Positions 43,375 through 52,546 are shown, counted from the stretch's first letter. The stretch: DNA of 64,000 bases from Methylobacterium sp. WL1 (GCF_008000895.1 NZ_CP042823.1:1240001-1304000), one strand, 5' to 3'. Numbers and translations are program-made. Notes: generated by a model not told the origin, from the sequence alone.

Positions 43375-46300
43375 AGGGCCGGCAGGACCACCAGGGTCAG
43401 CAGGGTCGCGCTGATCAGGCCGCCGATCACCACGGTGGCGAGCGGCCGCTGCACCTCGGCGCCCGTTCCGGCGGCGAGCGCCATCGGGACGAAGCCCAGG
43501 GACGCGACCAGGGCGGTCATCGCCACGGGCCGCAGGCGGGTCACGGCCCCCTCCAGGATCGCCGCCCGCAGGGGCCGGCCCTCGGCGACGAGCTGCTTGA
43601 TGAAGCTCAGCATCACCAGGCCGTTCAGCACCGCGACGCCCGAGAGCGCGATGAACCCGACCGCGGCCGGCACCGACAGCGGCATGCCCCGCAGCCACAG
43701 GGCCGCGATCCCGCCGGTGAGCGCCAGCGGCACCGCGGAGAACACCAGGAGCGCGTCGCGCGCGCTGCCGAGCGCCGAGGTCAGCAGCAGGAAGATCAGG
43801 CCGAAGCAGACCGGCACCACCAGGGTCAGGCGCCGCCGGGCCGAGGCGAGGTTCTCGAACTGGCCACCCCAGGTCACGTAGGAGCCGGCCGGCAGCGCGA
43901 CCTGCTCGGCGACCTTCGCCTGCGCTTCGTCCACCAGCGAACCGATGTCCCGGCCGCGCACGTTGGCGGTGACGACGACACGCCGCTGGCCGTTCTCCCG
44001 CGAGATCTGGTTCGGCCCCTCGGTCACCGAGAAGCTGGCGACCTGCCGCAGCAGCACGGAGGCGACCTTGCCGTTCGGTCCCGGGGGGAGGGGGACGGGC
44101 AGGTTCTCCAGGGCCTCGCGGTCCTCCCGGACGGCGTCGGTCAGGCGCACCACGATCGGGACGCGCCGGTCGCCCTCGAACACGGAACCGGCCTCCCGGC
44201 CGCCGATCGCGGCGCCGATCACCTCCTGGATCGCTCCGGTGCTGAGGCCCAGCCGCGCCGCCTCGGTCCGGTCGATCCCGATCTCGAAGACCGGCAGGCC
44301 GGCGATCTGCTCGACCTTCACGTCGTCGGCCCCGTCGATGCCACGCAGGATCGCGGCGATCTGGTTGGCGGTCTTGAGCATCGGCTCGAACGCGTCGCCG
44401 AACACCTTGACGGCGAGGTCGCCCCGGGTCCCGGCCAGCAGCTCGTTGAAGCGCAGCTGGATCGGCTGGGAGAACTCGTAGATGTTGCCGGCGAGTTCGC
44501 CCACGGCCGCCTCGATCTGCGCCTGCAGGGCCGCCTTGGTGAGCGTGGGATCGGGCCACTCCGCCTGCGGCTTCAGGATCACGAAGGTGTCCGAGGCGCT
44601 CGGCGGCATCGGGTCGGAGGCGATCTCGGCTGTGCCGGTCTTCGAGAACACGGTGGCCACCTGCGGGAAGCCAGCCACGACCTCCTCGACCTTGAGCTGC
44701 ATCGCCTGCGACTGGGTCAGAGAGGTCGAGGGGATCCGGCTGGCGTTGAGCGCGATGCTCTTCTCGTCAAGGAGCGGGATGAACTCGGTGCCGAGCCGGG
44801 CCGCCAGCAGGCCGGCCCCGGCCAGCAGCAGCAGGGCCGCCCCCAGGAACGGCGCCGGCGCCCGGATCGCCGCGGCGAGCAGCGGCCGGTAGGCCGCCTT
44901 CAGGCCCCGGATCAGCGGGTTGTCGGCCTCGGTGACCCGGCCGGTGATCACGATGGCGATCATGGCCGGCACGAAGGTCAGCGACAGGACGAACGCGCAG
45001 GCCAGCGCGAGGATCACGGTCAGCGCCATCGGCTCGAACATCTTGCCCTCGACCCCCGTGAAGGTCAGGAGCGGCCCGTAGACCAGGATGATGATCGCCT
45101 GCCCGTACAGCGACGGCCGGATCATCTCCTCGGCCGAGGCCCGGACCGTCTGCAGGCGCTCCTCCAGGGTGAGTCCGCGGCCCAGCGCCTGCTGGCGCTC
45201 GGCGAGGTGGCGCAGCGCGTTCTCGGTGATGATCACCGCGCCGTCGACGATCAGGCCGAAATCCAGGGCGCCGAGGCTCATCAGGTTGGCCGAGATTCTG
45301 GCCTCGACCATGCCGGTCACCGTCATCAGCATGGCGACCGGGATCACCAGGGCCGTGACCAGGGCCGCCCGGATGTTGCCGAGCAGCAGGAACAGGACCG
45401 CGATCACCAGGGCCGCGCCCTCGGCGAGGTTCCGGGCCACCGTGCGGATCGTGGCCTCGACCAGGACCGTCCGGTCGAGCACCGTCCACACCACGATCCC
45501 GGGCGGCAGCGTCCGCCGGATCTGAGCCATGCGGGCCTCGACCGCGGCCGCGACCGTGCGGCTGTTCTCGCCGATCCGCATCAGGGCGGTGCCGATCACG
45601 GCCTCCCGGCCGTCCATGCTGCCCGAGCCGGTGCGCAATTCGCGCCCGAACCGCAGGGCTGCCACGTCCCGGACCCGCACCGGCACGCCACCCCGCGTGG
45701 CCACCACCACGTCGGCGATCGCCTCCATGCTCTCCAGCCGGCCCGCGGCGCGCACGACGTAGCCCTCACCGTTATCCTCGAGGTAGCGGGCGCCCTGGTT
45801 GGCGTTGTTGGCCTCGAGCGCCCGGACGACGTCGCCGAAGGACAGGTCGAGAGCGGTCAGCTTCGTCGGGTCCGGCTGGACGTGGTACTGCTTCTCGTAG
45901 CCACCGATGCCGTCGACCCCGGCCACCCCCGGCACGGTGCGGATCTGGGGCCGGATGATCCAGTCCTGCACGGTGCGCAGGTAGGCGTTCCGCTCCAGCT
46001 CGGTGGCGAGACTCTGGCCCTCCGGGGTCAGGTAGCTCCCGTCCGGTTGCCAGCCCGGCCGGCCCGCGGGGGCGACCGTCCGGCCGCCGGGCTTGGCGTA
46101 CTGGACCGACCACATGGTGATCTCGCCCAGCCCCGTGGAGATCGGGCCCATATGCGGCTCGGCGCCGGGCGGCAGGTCGCCCTTCACCTGCGACAGGCGC
46201 TCGGCGACCTGCTGGCGGGCGAAGTAGATGTCGAGCCGCTCGTCGAAGACCGCGGTGACCTGCGAGAAGCCGTTGCGCGAGAGCGAGCGGGTGTGGTCGA

Positions 46301-46535
46301 GCCCCTTGATGCCGGCGAGCGCGGTCTCGACCGGATAGGTCACCTGACGCTCGATATCGACCGGCGACAGCGACGGCGCCAGGGTGTTGATCTGCACCTG
46401 GTTGTTGGTGATGTCGGGCACCGCGTCGATCGGCAGCCTGGTCAGCGCCGTGGCGCCGAAGCCGGCCGCCAGCAGCACGAGGAGCAGGACCAGCCAGCGC
46501 TGGCGGATCGCGACGTCGAGGATGCGGCTGAGCAT
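43242..46535 (-). CDS. czcA: CzcA-type heavy-metal RND efflux pump
   Basis: A 1097-residue RND pump. VLLLVLLAAGFGATALTRLPIDAVPDITNNQVQINT and LSPVDIERQVTYPVETALAG are typical of CzcA/CnrA. The TM4 proton-relay motif ALDFGLIVDGAVIITENALRHLAE carries two Asp residues and a Glu, as in CzcA (Co/Zn/Cd). SVTEGPNQISRENGQRRVVVTANVRGRD supports the call. The C terminus (RSDSACRPDSACRSDSAGRP) is encoded by the 18-bp repeat shared with cusA. The adaptor gene lies 10 bp upstream. Confidence 0.92.
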   Translation of the reverse strand: MLSRILDVAIRQRWLVLLLVLLAAGFGATALTRLPIDAVPDITNNQVQINTLAPSLSPVDIERQVTYPVETALAGIKGLDHTRSLSRNGFSQVTAVFDERLDIYFARQQVAERLSQVKGDLPPGAEPHMGPISTGLGEITMWSVQYAKPGGRTVAPAGRPGWQPDGSYLTPEGQSLATELERNAYLRTVQDWIIRPQIRTVPGVAGVDGIGGYEKQYHVQPDPTKLTALDLSFGDVVRALEANNANQGARYLEDNGEGYVVRAAGRLESMEAIADVVVATRGGVPVRVRDVAALRFGRELRTGSGSMDGREAVIGTALMRIGENSRTVAAAVEARMAQIRRTLPPGIVVWTVLDRTVLVEATIRTVARNLAEGAALVIAVLFLLLGNIRAALVTALVIPVAMLMTVTGMVEARISANLMSLGALDFGLIVDGAVIITENALRHLAERQQALGRGLTLEERLQTVRASAEEMIRPSLYGQAIIILVYGPLLTFTGVEGKMFEPMALTVILALACAFVLSLTFVPAMIAIVITGRVTEADNPLIRGLKAAYRPLLAAAIRAPAPFLGAALLLLAGAGLLAARLGTEFIPLLDEKSIALNASRIPSTSLTQSQAMQLKVEEVVAGFPQVATVFSKTGTAEIASDPMPPSASDTFVILKPQAEWPDPTLTKAALQAQIEAAVGELAGNIYEFSQPIQLRFNELLAGTRGDLAVKVFGDAFEPMLKTANQIAAILRGIDGADDVKVEQIAGLPVFEIGIDRTEAARLGLSTGAIQEVIGAAIGGREAGSVFEGDRRVPIVVRLTDAVREDREALENLPVPLPPGPNGKVASVLLRQVASFSVTEGPNQISRENGQRRVVVTANVRGRDIGSLVDEAQAKVAEQVALPAGSYVTWGGQFENLASARRRLTLVVPVCFGLIFLLLTSALGSARDALLVFSAVPLALTGGIAALWLRGMPLSVPAAVGFIALSGVAVLNGLVMLSFIKQLVAEGRPLRAAILEGAVTRLRPVAMTALVASLGFVPMALAAGTGAEVQRPLATVVIGGLISATLLTLVVLPALYARFGRAERAAAPAEPGRSDSACRPDSACRSDSAGRPLPLTRP
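43276..43329. repeat. 18-bp tandem repeat in the overlap of two convergent pump genes
   Basis: Units 43276-43293 and 43294-43311 differ at one base (GAGTCCGACCTACAAGCT type); a third partial unit runs to 43329. The repeat is translated on both strands. Confidence 0.9.
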
Positions 46536-46545
46536 GTCCGGCGCC

Positions 46546-47898
46546 TCAATCGTCGTGGCCGGCTTCGGCCTTGCCGAGCTCGGCCTTCAGCAGGAAGGTG
46601 TTGCCGACCGCGATCTCGGTGCCGGCTGCGAGGCCCGCGGTGACCGCGTAGGATTCGTCGTCGGAGCGCCCGAGCTCGACCGAGCGCATCGCGAAGCCCT
46701 CCGGCGTGCGGACGAAGACCACACGCGCACCCGCCACGGTCTGGAGCGCCGCCTTGGGCACCCGGACCGGCACGGGATCCCGGTCGATCTCGATCTCGGC
46801 GGTGACGAAGGTACCGGGGCGCCAGGCCAGGTCGGCGTTGGGCAGGGCGACCACGACCCGGGCCGAGCGGGTCTCCGGGTTGAGGAACGGGCTCACGAAG
46901 ATCACCCGGCCCTCCTGGTGGCGGCCGCCGCCCTCCCGGCCCGGGGTGACGGTGACGCGGGCGCCCTCCTGCACCCGGGCGAGGTCGAGGGTCGGCACCG
47001 ACAATTCGATCCAGACGGTGGAGAGGTCGGCCACCAGGTAGATCTCGGCCGGGTCGCCCTCCTTGCCGACCGCCGAGCCGACATCGACCTTCCGCTCGAC
47101 CACGCGACCGGCGAACGGAGCGCGCAGCTCGTAGCGGCGCAGGGTCGAGAGCGTCGGGGTCGCCTCGTCGCGCTTCTGCGCGGCCGCGACCGCGGTGGCG
47201 TCGAGCCCCAGCGCCGACAGCTTCTGGCGCGCCAGGTCGGCCCGCAGCCGGGTCTCGAGGAACGCCGCGCGGGCGCTCTGGAACGCCGATTCCGAGGCCG
47301 AGCGCGAGGCCAGCAGCTTCTGCTGGCGCTCGAAGTTGATCGTCTGGAGTTCGACCTGGACCAGGGCGGTCAGGTACTCGCTCTTGGCGTCGGCGACCTC
47401 CCGGCTGTCGAGCACGGCCACGACCTCGTCCTTCTGGACGGCGTCGCCCAGGCGCTTGCGCATCTCCGCGACGGTCCCGACCACCCGGGCGGGAACCCGG
47501 GCGATCCGGTCGGTATCGGGGGTGATGGTGCCGGGGACGAGGAGGTGTCGGGCCAGCGTGCCGCCGGTGACCGGCGCGACCGCGATGCCCTGCGCCGCGA
47601 CCTGTTCGGGCCGCATCCGGATCACGCCCGCCTCGGCGTGCTCGTGGTCCGGATGCCCTTCACTCTGGTGCGCCTGGTTCTGGAATTCTCGCCCTTCCGG
47701 CGCGGCGGCCCGCGTCGGGCCATGATCGTGATCGTGCCCGGCGGGCTCGGAGCCGGGATGGCCGGTGGCTCGGGGCAGGCCGACCGCCCCGAGGCTGTCC
47801 CGGACGAAGCCGGACACGCCCGGAACCGCGGCCCCGACGACGATGCCGGCGGCCAGGAGGAGAGCGGAGAGGAGGAGAACGGACATACGGAGACGCAT
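46546..47898 (-). CDS. czcB: CzcB-type RND efflux periplasmic adaptor
   Basis: A 450-residue adaptor. An N-terminal helix (VLLLSALLLAAGIVVGAAVPG) is followed by a His-rich metal-binding segment (GHDHDHGPTRA, HQSEGHPDHEHAE), then the core: VPGTITPDTDRIARVPARVVGTV, LGDAVQKDEVVAVLDSREVADAKSEYL, a helical hairpin rich in Ala/Gln, LRAPFAGRVVERKVDVGSAV and VFVRTPEGFAMRSVELG. It couples CzcA to the outer membrane. The His-rich segment fits Zn/Co/Cd/Ni handling. ATG 47898 is chosen; the frame is open far upstream, but that region belongs to another gene. Confidence 0.88.
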   Translation of the reverse strand: MRLRMSVLLLSALLLAAGIVVGAAVPGVSGFVRDSLGAVGLPRATGHPGSEPAGHDHDHGPTRAAAPEGREFQNQAHQSEGHPDHEHAEAGVIRMRPEQVAAQGIAVAPVTGGTLARHLLVPGTITPDTDRIARVPARVVGTVAEMRKRLGDAVQKDEVVAVLDSREVADAKSEYLTALVQVELQTINFERQQKLLASRSASESAFQSARAAFLETRLRADLARQKLSALGLDATAVAAAQKRDEATPTLSTLRRYELRAPFAGRVVERKVDVGSAVGKEGDPAEIYLVADLSTVWIELSVPTLDLARVQEGARVTVTPGREGGGRHQEGRVIFVSPFLNPETRSARVVVALPNADLAWRPGTFVTAEIEIDRDPVPVRVPKAALQTVAGARVVFVRTPEGFAMRSVELGRSDDESYAVTAGLAAGTEIAVGNTFLLKAELGKAEAGHDD

Positions 47899-47956
47899 GG
47901 AGGCCTGCTCGGCCGGGACCGCGGCGCGCCGCTCGGCGGCGTCCGGGGAATCCCGT

Positions 47957-48395
47957 TCAGATGACGCGTGAGGGCGAGCCCCGGACGCCCGCGCGGGCAG
48001 GTTGGCCAGGACGCGCGCCGAGACCGGCGGCGTCGGCTCAGGCGCGGGGGGCCGGGGCAGGCGGTCGGGCACGACCGAGGGAGGGCGCCGGAGATCCGGA
48101 CCGCGACCGGACGGACGGGAACCACCGGCGGCGCCAGGGCTCCGGTCTCCAGGGGCGCGACCTGGTGGCAGCCGCAATGGAGGTGCTCCGTCACGCCGGG
48201 ATCGACGCTGGTGCCGGCCTCCGCGAGCGATGGCCCGTCGACGCGGTCGTGATGGCCGCCGGCATGGAACGCCAGGTCCGCCGCGAGGCCGACGCCCGGT
48301 CCGGCCAGGCAGAGGGTCAAGACGAGCGCGAGCATGCGGGCGGCGATCGCCCACCAGCCGCGCCCCGAGCGCCCGTGCCGAATCCGAGACTTCAT
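47957..48395 (-). CDS. Small exported protein upstream of czcB, 3' end unclear
   Basis: From 48395: MKSRIRHGRSGRGWWAIAAR then a hydrophobic signal (MLALVLTLCLAGPGVGLA) and DLAFHAGGHHDRVDGPS, EHLHCGCHQVAPLETGA. The His/Cys cluster (HLHCGCH) suggests metal binding, like small CzcI-type proteins that precede czc genes. After about residue 100 the frame becomes Arg/Cys-rich (LPRSCPTACPG), whereas another frame reads SVVPDRLPRPPAPEPTPPV, so a one-base shift near 48080-48090 is likely. The true stop is therefore uncertain; 47957 is the nearest stop on this strand in the third frame. Confidence 0.5.
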
Positions 48396-48495
48396 TGGGG
48401 TCGTTATGGGCGATCCGGCCCCGGGCGCACAAGGGCCGGCGCGATCGAGGTACCGTTCGGCCGTCCCGCGCCCCGAAGGAGCGGGGCGAGGCGGC

Positions 48496-49563
48496 TCACG
48501 CCGACAGCCGCAGGATCCAGTCGTAGAAGTCGGCCCAGCCCTGGCGCGCCGGGAGCGGGGCGGGCGGCGCGCCGGCTTGGATCTGGGCGCGGGTCTGGGC
48601 GCGGACGTCCCGGGGGGCGCAACCGAACGCGTCCCGGAAGGCCTGCGTGAAATGCGCGGGGTTCTCGAAATGCCACCGGTAGGCGACCTCCGAGATCCGC
48701 GCGAAGCGGCCGTCCCCGGGGCGGGCGAGGTCCCGGTAGGCGCGGTCGAGCCGGCGCTGGCGGATGTAGCCGGCCACGCCGCCCATCGGGGCGAACAGGC
48801 GGTAGAGCGTGCTGCGCGAGACGCCGAACCGCCCGCAGAGCGCCTCGGCGGTCAGGCCCGGGTTGGCCAACTCGGCCTCGATCACCCGCCGGATGACGAG
48901 GAGGATCGGTGCGCGCTCCGGCGCCCGGTCGGTCCGCTCGCCTCCGGACAGGCGCGGCACGGCAGCGCCGAGCAGCGTCGCGGTCGCTTCCGCGGCCGCC
49001 CGGGCCTCGCGTTCCGAGAACCCGTCGGCATGGGCGCTGAGCGAGCGGAGATGGTCTGCGAGCAACTTGCCGAACGGCGTCGTGCCGTGCAGGACCGTCC
49101 CGTGCAGCGTGTCGAGATCGACCGCCCCCGCGCCGAACAGCGGCCGCGGCAGGACCAGCGTCAGGGCGCGGTAATCCGTGGAGCGGGCCGCCAGGGGCCG
49201 GGACAGGTCGAACAGGCAGATATCGCCGGGCCCGCAATCGTATTCGCTGCCGTCGATCTCGATCCGGGAGCGGCCGGAGACGCGGACATGCGCCAGGATG
49301 TGATCGACGCCCATCCGGGCGACCAGGGCGCGCGAGCGCTCGAACCGCAAACCGGAGGCCCCCGCCCGGCACAGGATGGCGTTGCCCAGATGCCGGACCT
49401 GCGACTGCCCGCGGAAGTCGGCGACATCCTCCGGCCGGATGGCGAACTCCCAGAACGGCGCCACGGCCTCACGCCAGGCCGCGGCTTGAAGCAGACCAGG
49501 TCCGTCTCCGCCCATCTCCAGGACTGATTTCGACCGCATCGCCTGAGTCGTGCATCCCGACAT
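48496..49563 (-). CDS. AraC-family transcriptional regulator
   Basis: A 355-residue regulator. The N-terminal part is an AraC-binding-like cupin domain (RIEIDGSEYDCGPGDICLFDLSRP, RALTLVLPRPLF). The C-terminal two-HTH domain reads GLTAEALCGRFGVSRSTLYRLFAPMGGVAGYIRQRRL and ISEVAYRWHFENPAHFTQAFRDAFGCAPRDV. It lies upstream of czcB on the same strand but with a 100-bp gap and probably separate transcription; a link to metal resistance is not shown. A later start at MRSKSVLEMGG (49539) is possible. Confidence 0.88.
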   Translation of the reverse strand: MSGCTTQAMRSKSVLEMGGDGPGLLQAAAWREAVAPFWEFAIRPEDVADFRGQSQVRHLGNAILCRAGASGLRFERSRALVARMGVDHILAHVRVSGRSRIEIDGSEYDCGPGDICLFDLSRPLAARSTDYRALTLVLPRPLFGAGAVDLDTLHGTVLHGTTPFGKLLADHLRSLSAHADGFSEREARAAAEATATLLGAAVPRLSGGERTDRAPERAPILLVIRRVIEAELANPGLTAEALCGRFGVSRSTLYRLFAPMGGVAGYIRQRRLDRAYRDLARPGDGRFARISEVAYRWHFENPAHFTQAFRDAFGCAPRDVRAQTRAQIQAGAPPAPLPARQGWADFYDWILRLSA

Positions 49564-49869
49564 GCGCGTGCGCAGCCGGCCACGTGCTGATGTCAGGTGC
49601 TGGTTTGCAGATGAAAGGTCAAGCTTCCACGATTGGGATACCGGATTTATGCGGCGATACCAGGACGTAGAATATAATCCTCAAGAACGCCGGCATCTAA
49701 GGGATCGAACCTCAGTCCATCGCGCAAGACAAGCGAGCCTTCGTGTCACGGATTCCGAATTCGGGCCGATCTCTATCGGGAGCCGACGGGCGCTCGCTCG
49801 CTTCCGCAGGCGGATGGTCTCGCGGCGTGTCACGCCAGGCGCGCTCCACTCCTCCGGGGCCGGCGCACG
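49564..49869. other. Intergenic region upstream of the AraC gene
   Basis: No gene seen. A+T-richer around 49590-49700, consistent with the AraC promoter. Confidence 0.35.
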
Positions 49870-49903
49870 AAAAACCCCGCGGACCCGGTCGGGCTGCGGG
49901 GTT
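49870..49903 (-). terminator. Rho-independent terminator
   Basis: On the minus strand AACCCCGC pairs with GCGGGGTT around a 15-base GC-rich loop and runs into TTTTT. It ends the small exported-protein gene at 49976-50155. Confidence 0.85.
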
Positions 49904-49975
49904 GAAGGCGGCACGGTCGTCGGAGCAGGGGGCTCCGGGATCGACGATTACATGGCGCTCAGGGTCGAGGCCGGG

Positions 49976-50155
49976 TCACTTTCCGCTGGGCGCCGCACCG
50001 CTGCCCGTGGCCCCGTTCCCGGTGCTGTTGCTGCCGGCCGGCGAGCCGGAGGTCGAGGTGTTGCCGTTGGGCGTGCTCTGGGCGGCCGCCATCCCGGCGC
50101 TGCCCGCGACGAGGGCGAGGGCGAGAAGCGTGGACTGAAGGGTACGGCTGGTCAT
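49976..50155 (-). CDS. Small exported Gly/Ser/Thr/Asn-rich protein
   Basis: A 59-residue protein with a signal peptide (STLLALALVAGSAGMAAAQS) and a short low-complexity tail of Gly, Ser, Thr, Asn and Pro ending APSGK. The terminator directly downstream supports a real transcript. The function is unknown; such short secreted tails are frequent in Methylobacterium. Confidence 0.65.
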   Translation of the reverse strand: MTSRTLQSTLLALALVAGSAGMAAAQSTPNGNTSTSGSPAGSNSTGNGATGSGAAPSGK

Positions 50156-50473
50156 GAAACGCTCACATCCCGAAGGACCGGCCGGGGCCGGCATGACCTG
50201 GACAACGGTGACGGCGCCGGGGCTGTTCCAGGCCCCCGCCCCCCGCCGCAGGGCACGGACCCGCAGCGCGGCGGCTCTGACGGGCTTGCGTAGCGGGCAG
50301 CCGTTCTGCGCAGCACGGAATCCCGCCGAGGCCGGGTAGACTGCCCGGCGCGCCCGCATGATCGAGCCGAGCGGTCGGAGCGCCGCCAGCCCGTACCACG
50401 GGCTGAAGACGGGGCCGTCCGTCGTCCAGGCCCGAAAACCCCGTTCCGTGCCGTCCTGGCCATGTTCAACGAC

Positions 50474-50507
50474 AAACGCCCCGGGCGCGGAAGCACCCGA
50501 GGCGTTT
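50474..50507 (-). terminator. Hairpin downstream of the porin, distal
   Basis: AAACGCCCCGGG and CCCGAGGCGTTT form a 12-bp stem with one mismatch and a 10-base loop; the A/T ends give a short U-tract on the minus strand. Confidence 0.65.
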
Positions 50508-50520
50508 GCCGGCACAATGT

Positions 50521-50545
50521 CCGCCCGGCCTGATCGGCCGGGCGG
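50521..50545 (-). terminator. Hairpin immediately after the porin gene
   Basis: CCGCCCGGCC and GGCCGGGCGG form a perfect 10-bp stem around TGATC, beginning about 10 bases after the porin stop. Confidence 0.7.
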
Positions 50546-50553
50546 CGTTGGTC

Positions 50554-51387
50554 CTAGTACGAGCCGAACTTGTAGTTCAGGCCGGCGCGGACGACGGCGA
50601 ACTCGTCGTCGCGGCGGCCGATGGCGCTGTAGAAGGCCGGGACGTTGTTGGCGGCGTTGATCACGAACGCACCCTGGTTGCGGGTGTTGCGGTCGAGGTT
50701 GACGTACAGGCCTTCGACCTTGAGCGTCACGGCCGACGAGCGGAAGAAGTTCAGGAACGAGTCGACCGGGAGGGCGTATTCCATGCCGCCGCCGACGGTC
50801 CAGCCGGTGCGGAAGCTGTCGTTGCCGGCGAAGCCGCCGAACGAACGGTCAGCGCTGCCCGAGCCGTAGGCGAAGCCGCCGGTGCCGTACACCAGGACCC
50901 GGTCGAAGGCGTAGCCGAGGCGGCCGCGCACGGTGCCGAAGAAGTCGAGGCTCGACAGGCCGCGCGGGTCGGTCACGTAGAAGCCCGGACGCAGCCCGCC
51001 ACCGGTCACGAAGGCGTTGTTCCGGCCACGGCCGAAATCGAGGTACTGGGCGTCGGCCTCGACGCCGATGACCACGCCCGAACCCGGGGTGAACTGGTAG
51101 TTGTAGCCGACCTGGCCACCGCCGGAGAAGCCTTCCTGGTTCCGCTGGCTGAAGTTCGCCGTGGCGACGCCGGTGGCGAACGCGGCCGGGATGCCGAAGC
51201 TAGAGGTGCTGTTGCTGCTGGCGTCGAAGGCGTAGCCGGCGTTGATACCGAAGTAGGCGCCGGTCCAGGTGAACACGGGCACCGGGGTGAAGATCGGCGG
51301 CGGGGCGGCGCGGCGCGGCAGGTCGGCGGCCGAGGCGGCGGCGGTCAGGGCAGTAAAGGCGGCCAACGAGGCCAGAAGCGTCTTCAT
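50554..51387 (-). CDS. Omp25/RopB-like outer-membrane beta-barrel protein (copy 1)
   Basis: A 277-residue porin-like protein. Signal peptide ends ASAADLPRR, then the family start PPIFTPVPVFTWTGAYFGINAGYAF. The barrel strands include VGYNYQFTPGSGVVIGVEADAQYL, GTVRGRLGYAFDRVLVYGTGGFAYG and the final AVVRAGLNYKFGSY with the C-terminal aromatic typical of BamA substrates. It is very similar to the protein at 53916-54752, transcribed in the opposite direction 2.5 kb away, pointing to a duplication. Confidence 0.9.
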   Translation of the reverse strand: MKTLLASLAAFTALTAAASAADLPRRAAPPPIFTPVPVFTWTGAYFGINAGYAFDASSNSTSSFGIPAAFATGVATANFSQRNQEGFSGGGQVGYNYQFTPGSGVVIGVEADAQYLDFGRGRNNAFVTGGGLRPGFYVTDPRGLSSLDFFGTVRGRLGYAFDRVLVYGTGGFAYGSGSADRSFGGFAGNDSFRTGWTVGGGMEYALPVDSFLNFFRSSAVTLKVEGLYVNLDRNTRNQGAFVINAANNVPAFYSAIGRRDDEFAVVRAGLNYKFGSY

Positions 51388-51588
51388 AACTGGTCTTTCC
51401 CCAGCGAATGTTCCTATCGAGCGGGAAATTACCCGGTTTTCCACACTCAAGCTGTATCGCCACGGCCACAGGTGCCGCGGAAGGGAATTTTGGCGCCATC
51501 GGGCCGCCGACCTGAACCATCCTGCCACCGGCCCGTTGGCGCCGGACGCTCTCGGGAACGACGGTGCGTCGCCCCACGCGGAGGCCCC

Positions 51589-51831
51589 ATGACGAAGCTG
51601 TTCATCGCTCAGATTCGCGACGCGGACGGAGACAAGCCCCTCGTGACGGTGCGGGCGGAGGCCGAGGGCGAGGCGCGCCTGTTCCTGGCGGCGGCCTACC
51701 CGGAAGCGGAGATCGCCGGCCTCACCGAGCCCAGCGACTGGACCAGCGACGCCGATACCGGGTCCCGGGCCGGCGACATCCGCGAGCATCCCGGCACCGC
51801 CTGGCAGACGCCCTCCAGCCTGGCGGATTGA
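51589..51831 (+). CDS. Small protein of unknown function
   Basis: An 80-residue acidic protein starting MTKLFIAQIRDADGDKPLVTVRAE, then EARLFLAAAYPEAEIAGLTEPSDW. GGAGG 5 bases before the ATG supports it. It lies divergent from the porin gene. The alternation of strands resembles a small alpha/beta fold, but I recognise no family. Confidence 0.65.
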   Translation: MTKLFIAQIRDADGDKPLVTVRAEAEGEARLFLAAAYPEAEIAGLTEPSDWTSDADTGSRAGDIREHPGTAWQTPSSLAD

Positions 51832-51892
51832 CTCGCATTCGAGTGATTCCTTTCACCGGCCGTCAGCCCGCCTCAGTGAGGATGGAGCGGTG

Positions 51893-52213
51893 ATGTCCGG
51901 TGATCCCACGCCCCGGCTGCTCGCGGCCGCTTCCGCCCTCACGGGCGCCGCCTCCCTGATGGTCCGGTCGGAACCGTCCTGGACGGGCGTGCTGGTCGGC
52001 CTGTCGTGCCTGGCGCTCTGGGCCGCCGGCACCCTGGCGTCGAGACCCGGCAAGCCGCTCGCCCTGACCAAGTCCGCCCGACCGGTGGTATTGGAGGCGG
52101 TGATCGTCGAGCGGCCCCGGCCGCCGCTGCTGCCGCCGCCGCCCCCTCGGTTGGCGGATGGGCATGCGGCGGATGTTGGGCAGGTGTCGACGCGTCGCCG
52201 AACCCGCGGCTAG
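51893..52213 (+). CDS. Small protein with hydrophobic segment and proline tract
   Basis: A 106-residue protein. The N-terminal 50 residues hold two hydrophobic stretches (LLAAASALTGAASLMV, GVLVGLSCLALWAAG), then SARPVVLEAVIVERPRPP and LLPPPPPRLADG. GGAG is 5 bases before ATG 51893. Probably membrane-anchored with a cytoplasmic or periplasmic tail. No family recognised. Confidence 0.55.
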   Translation: MSGDPTPRLLAAASALTGAASLMVRSEPSWTGVLVGLSCLALWAAGTLASRPGKPLALTKSARPVVLEAVIVERPRPPLLPPPPPRLADGHAADVGQVSTRRRTRG

Positions 52214-52310
52214 CGTTGGCCCCGCTCCGCGCGGCGCCATCAACGCGAGCTTCTGCCGCAGCACCAAGGCTCGAGGATCCGCGTTGCCCGCAGCCAACAC
52301 GGAGACAGGC

Positions 52311-52511
52311 ATGGCCGACACCGCTGACGTGACCACCTACACCATCAAGCAGGCGCTGGCCGCCCAGGTCGGGGACCATATCGAAATCGCGGTCGAGGCC
52401 GAGGACGGCACCAAGCTGAAGCTGAAGGCCACCGCCGACCAGCTCGACGCCCTGGTGGGCGACCTGGAGACCATCCTGGACGCGGACGATTCGGACGGCG
52501 AATCCGCCTGA
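52311..52511 (+). CDS. Small acidic conserved protein
   Basis: A 66-residue protein, MADTADVTTYTIKQALAA, then GDHIEIAVEAEDGTKLKLKATADQLDALVGDLETILDAD. Looks like a compact beta-hairpin plus helix. GGAGACAGGC precedes the ATG and a clear terminator follows, so it is a real monocistronic gene. The function is unknown. Confidence 0.72.
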   Translation: MADTADVTTYTIKQALAAQVGDHIEIAVEAEDGTKLKLKATADQLDALVGDLETILDADDSDGESA

Positions 52512-52522
52512 CCCAACACGCG

Positions 52523-52546
52523 GGGCCGCCGGCCTTTCGGCGGCCC
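52523..52546 (+). terminator. Hairpin between convergent small genes
   Basis: GGGCCGCCG and CGGCGGCCC form a perfect 9-bp stem with a GCCTTT loop, lying between convergent genes that end at 52511 and 52563. Confidence 0.7.

Larger units (their letters stand above)
50156..50553. other. Intergenic region between a small gene and the porin
   Basis: No gene is supported. It contains two strong hairpins near 50474-50545 that end the porin transcript and, toward 50156, the promoter region of the small exported-protein gene. Confidence 0.4.
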
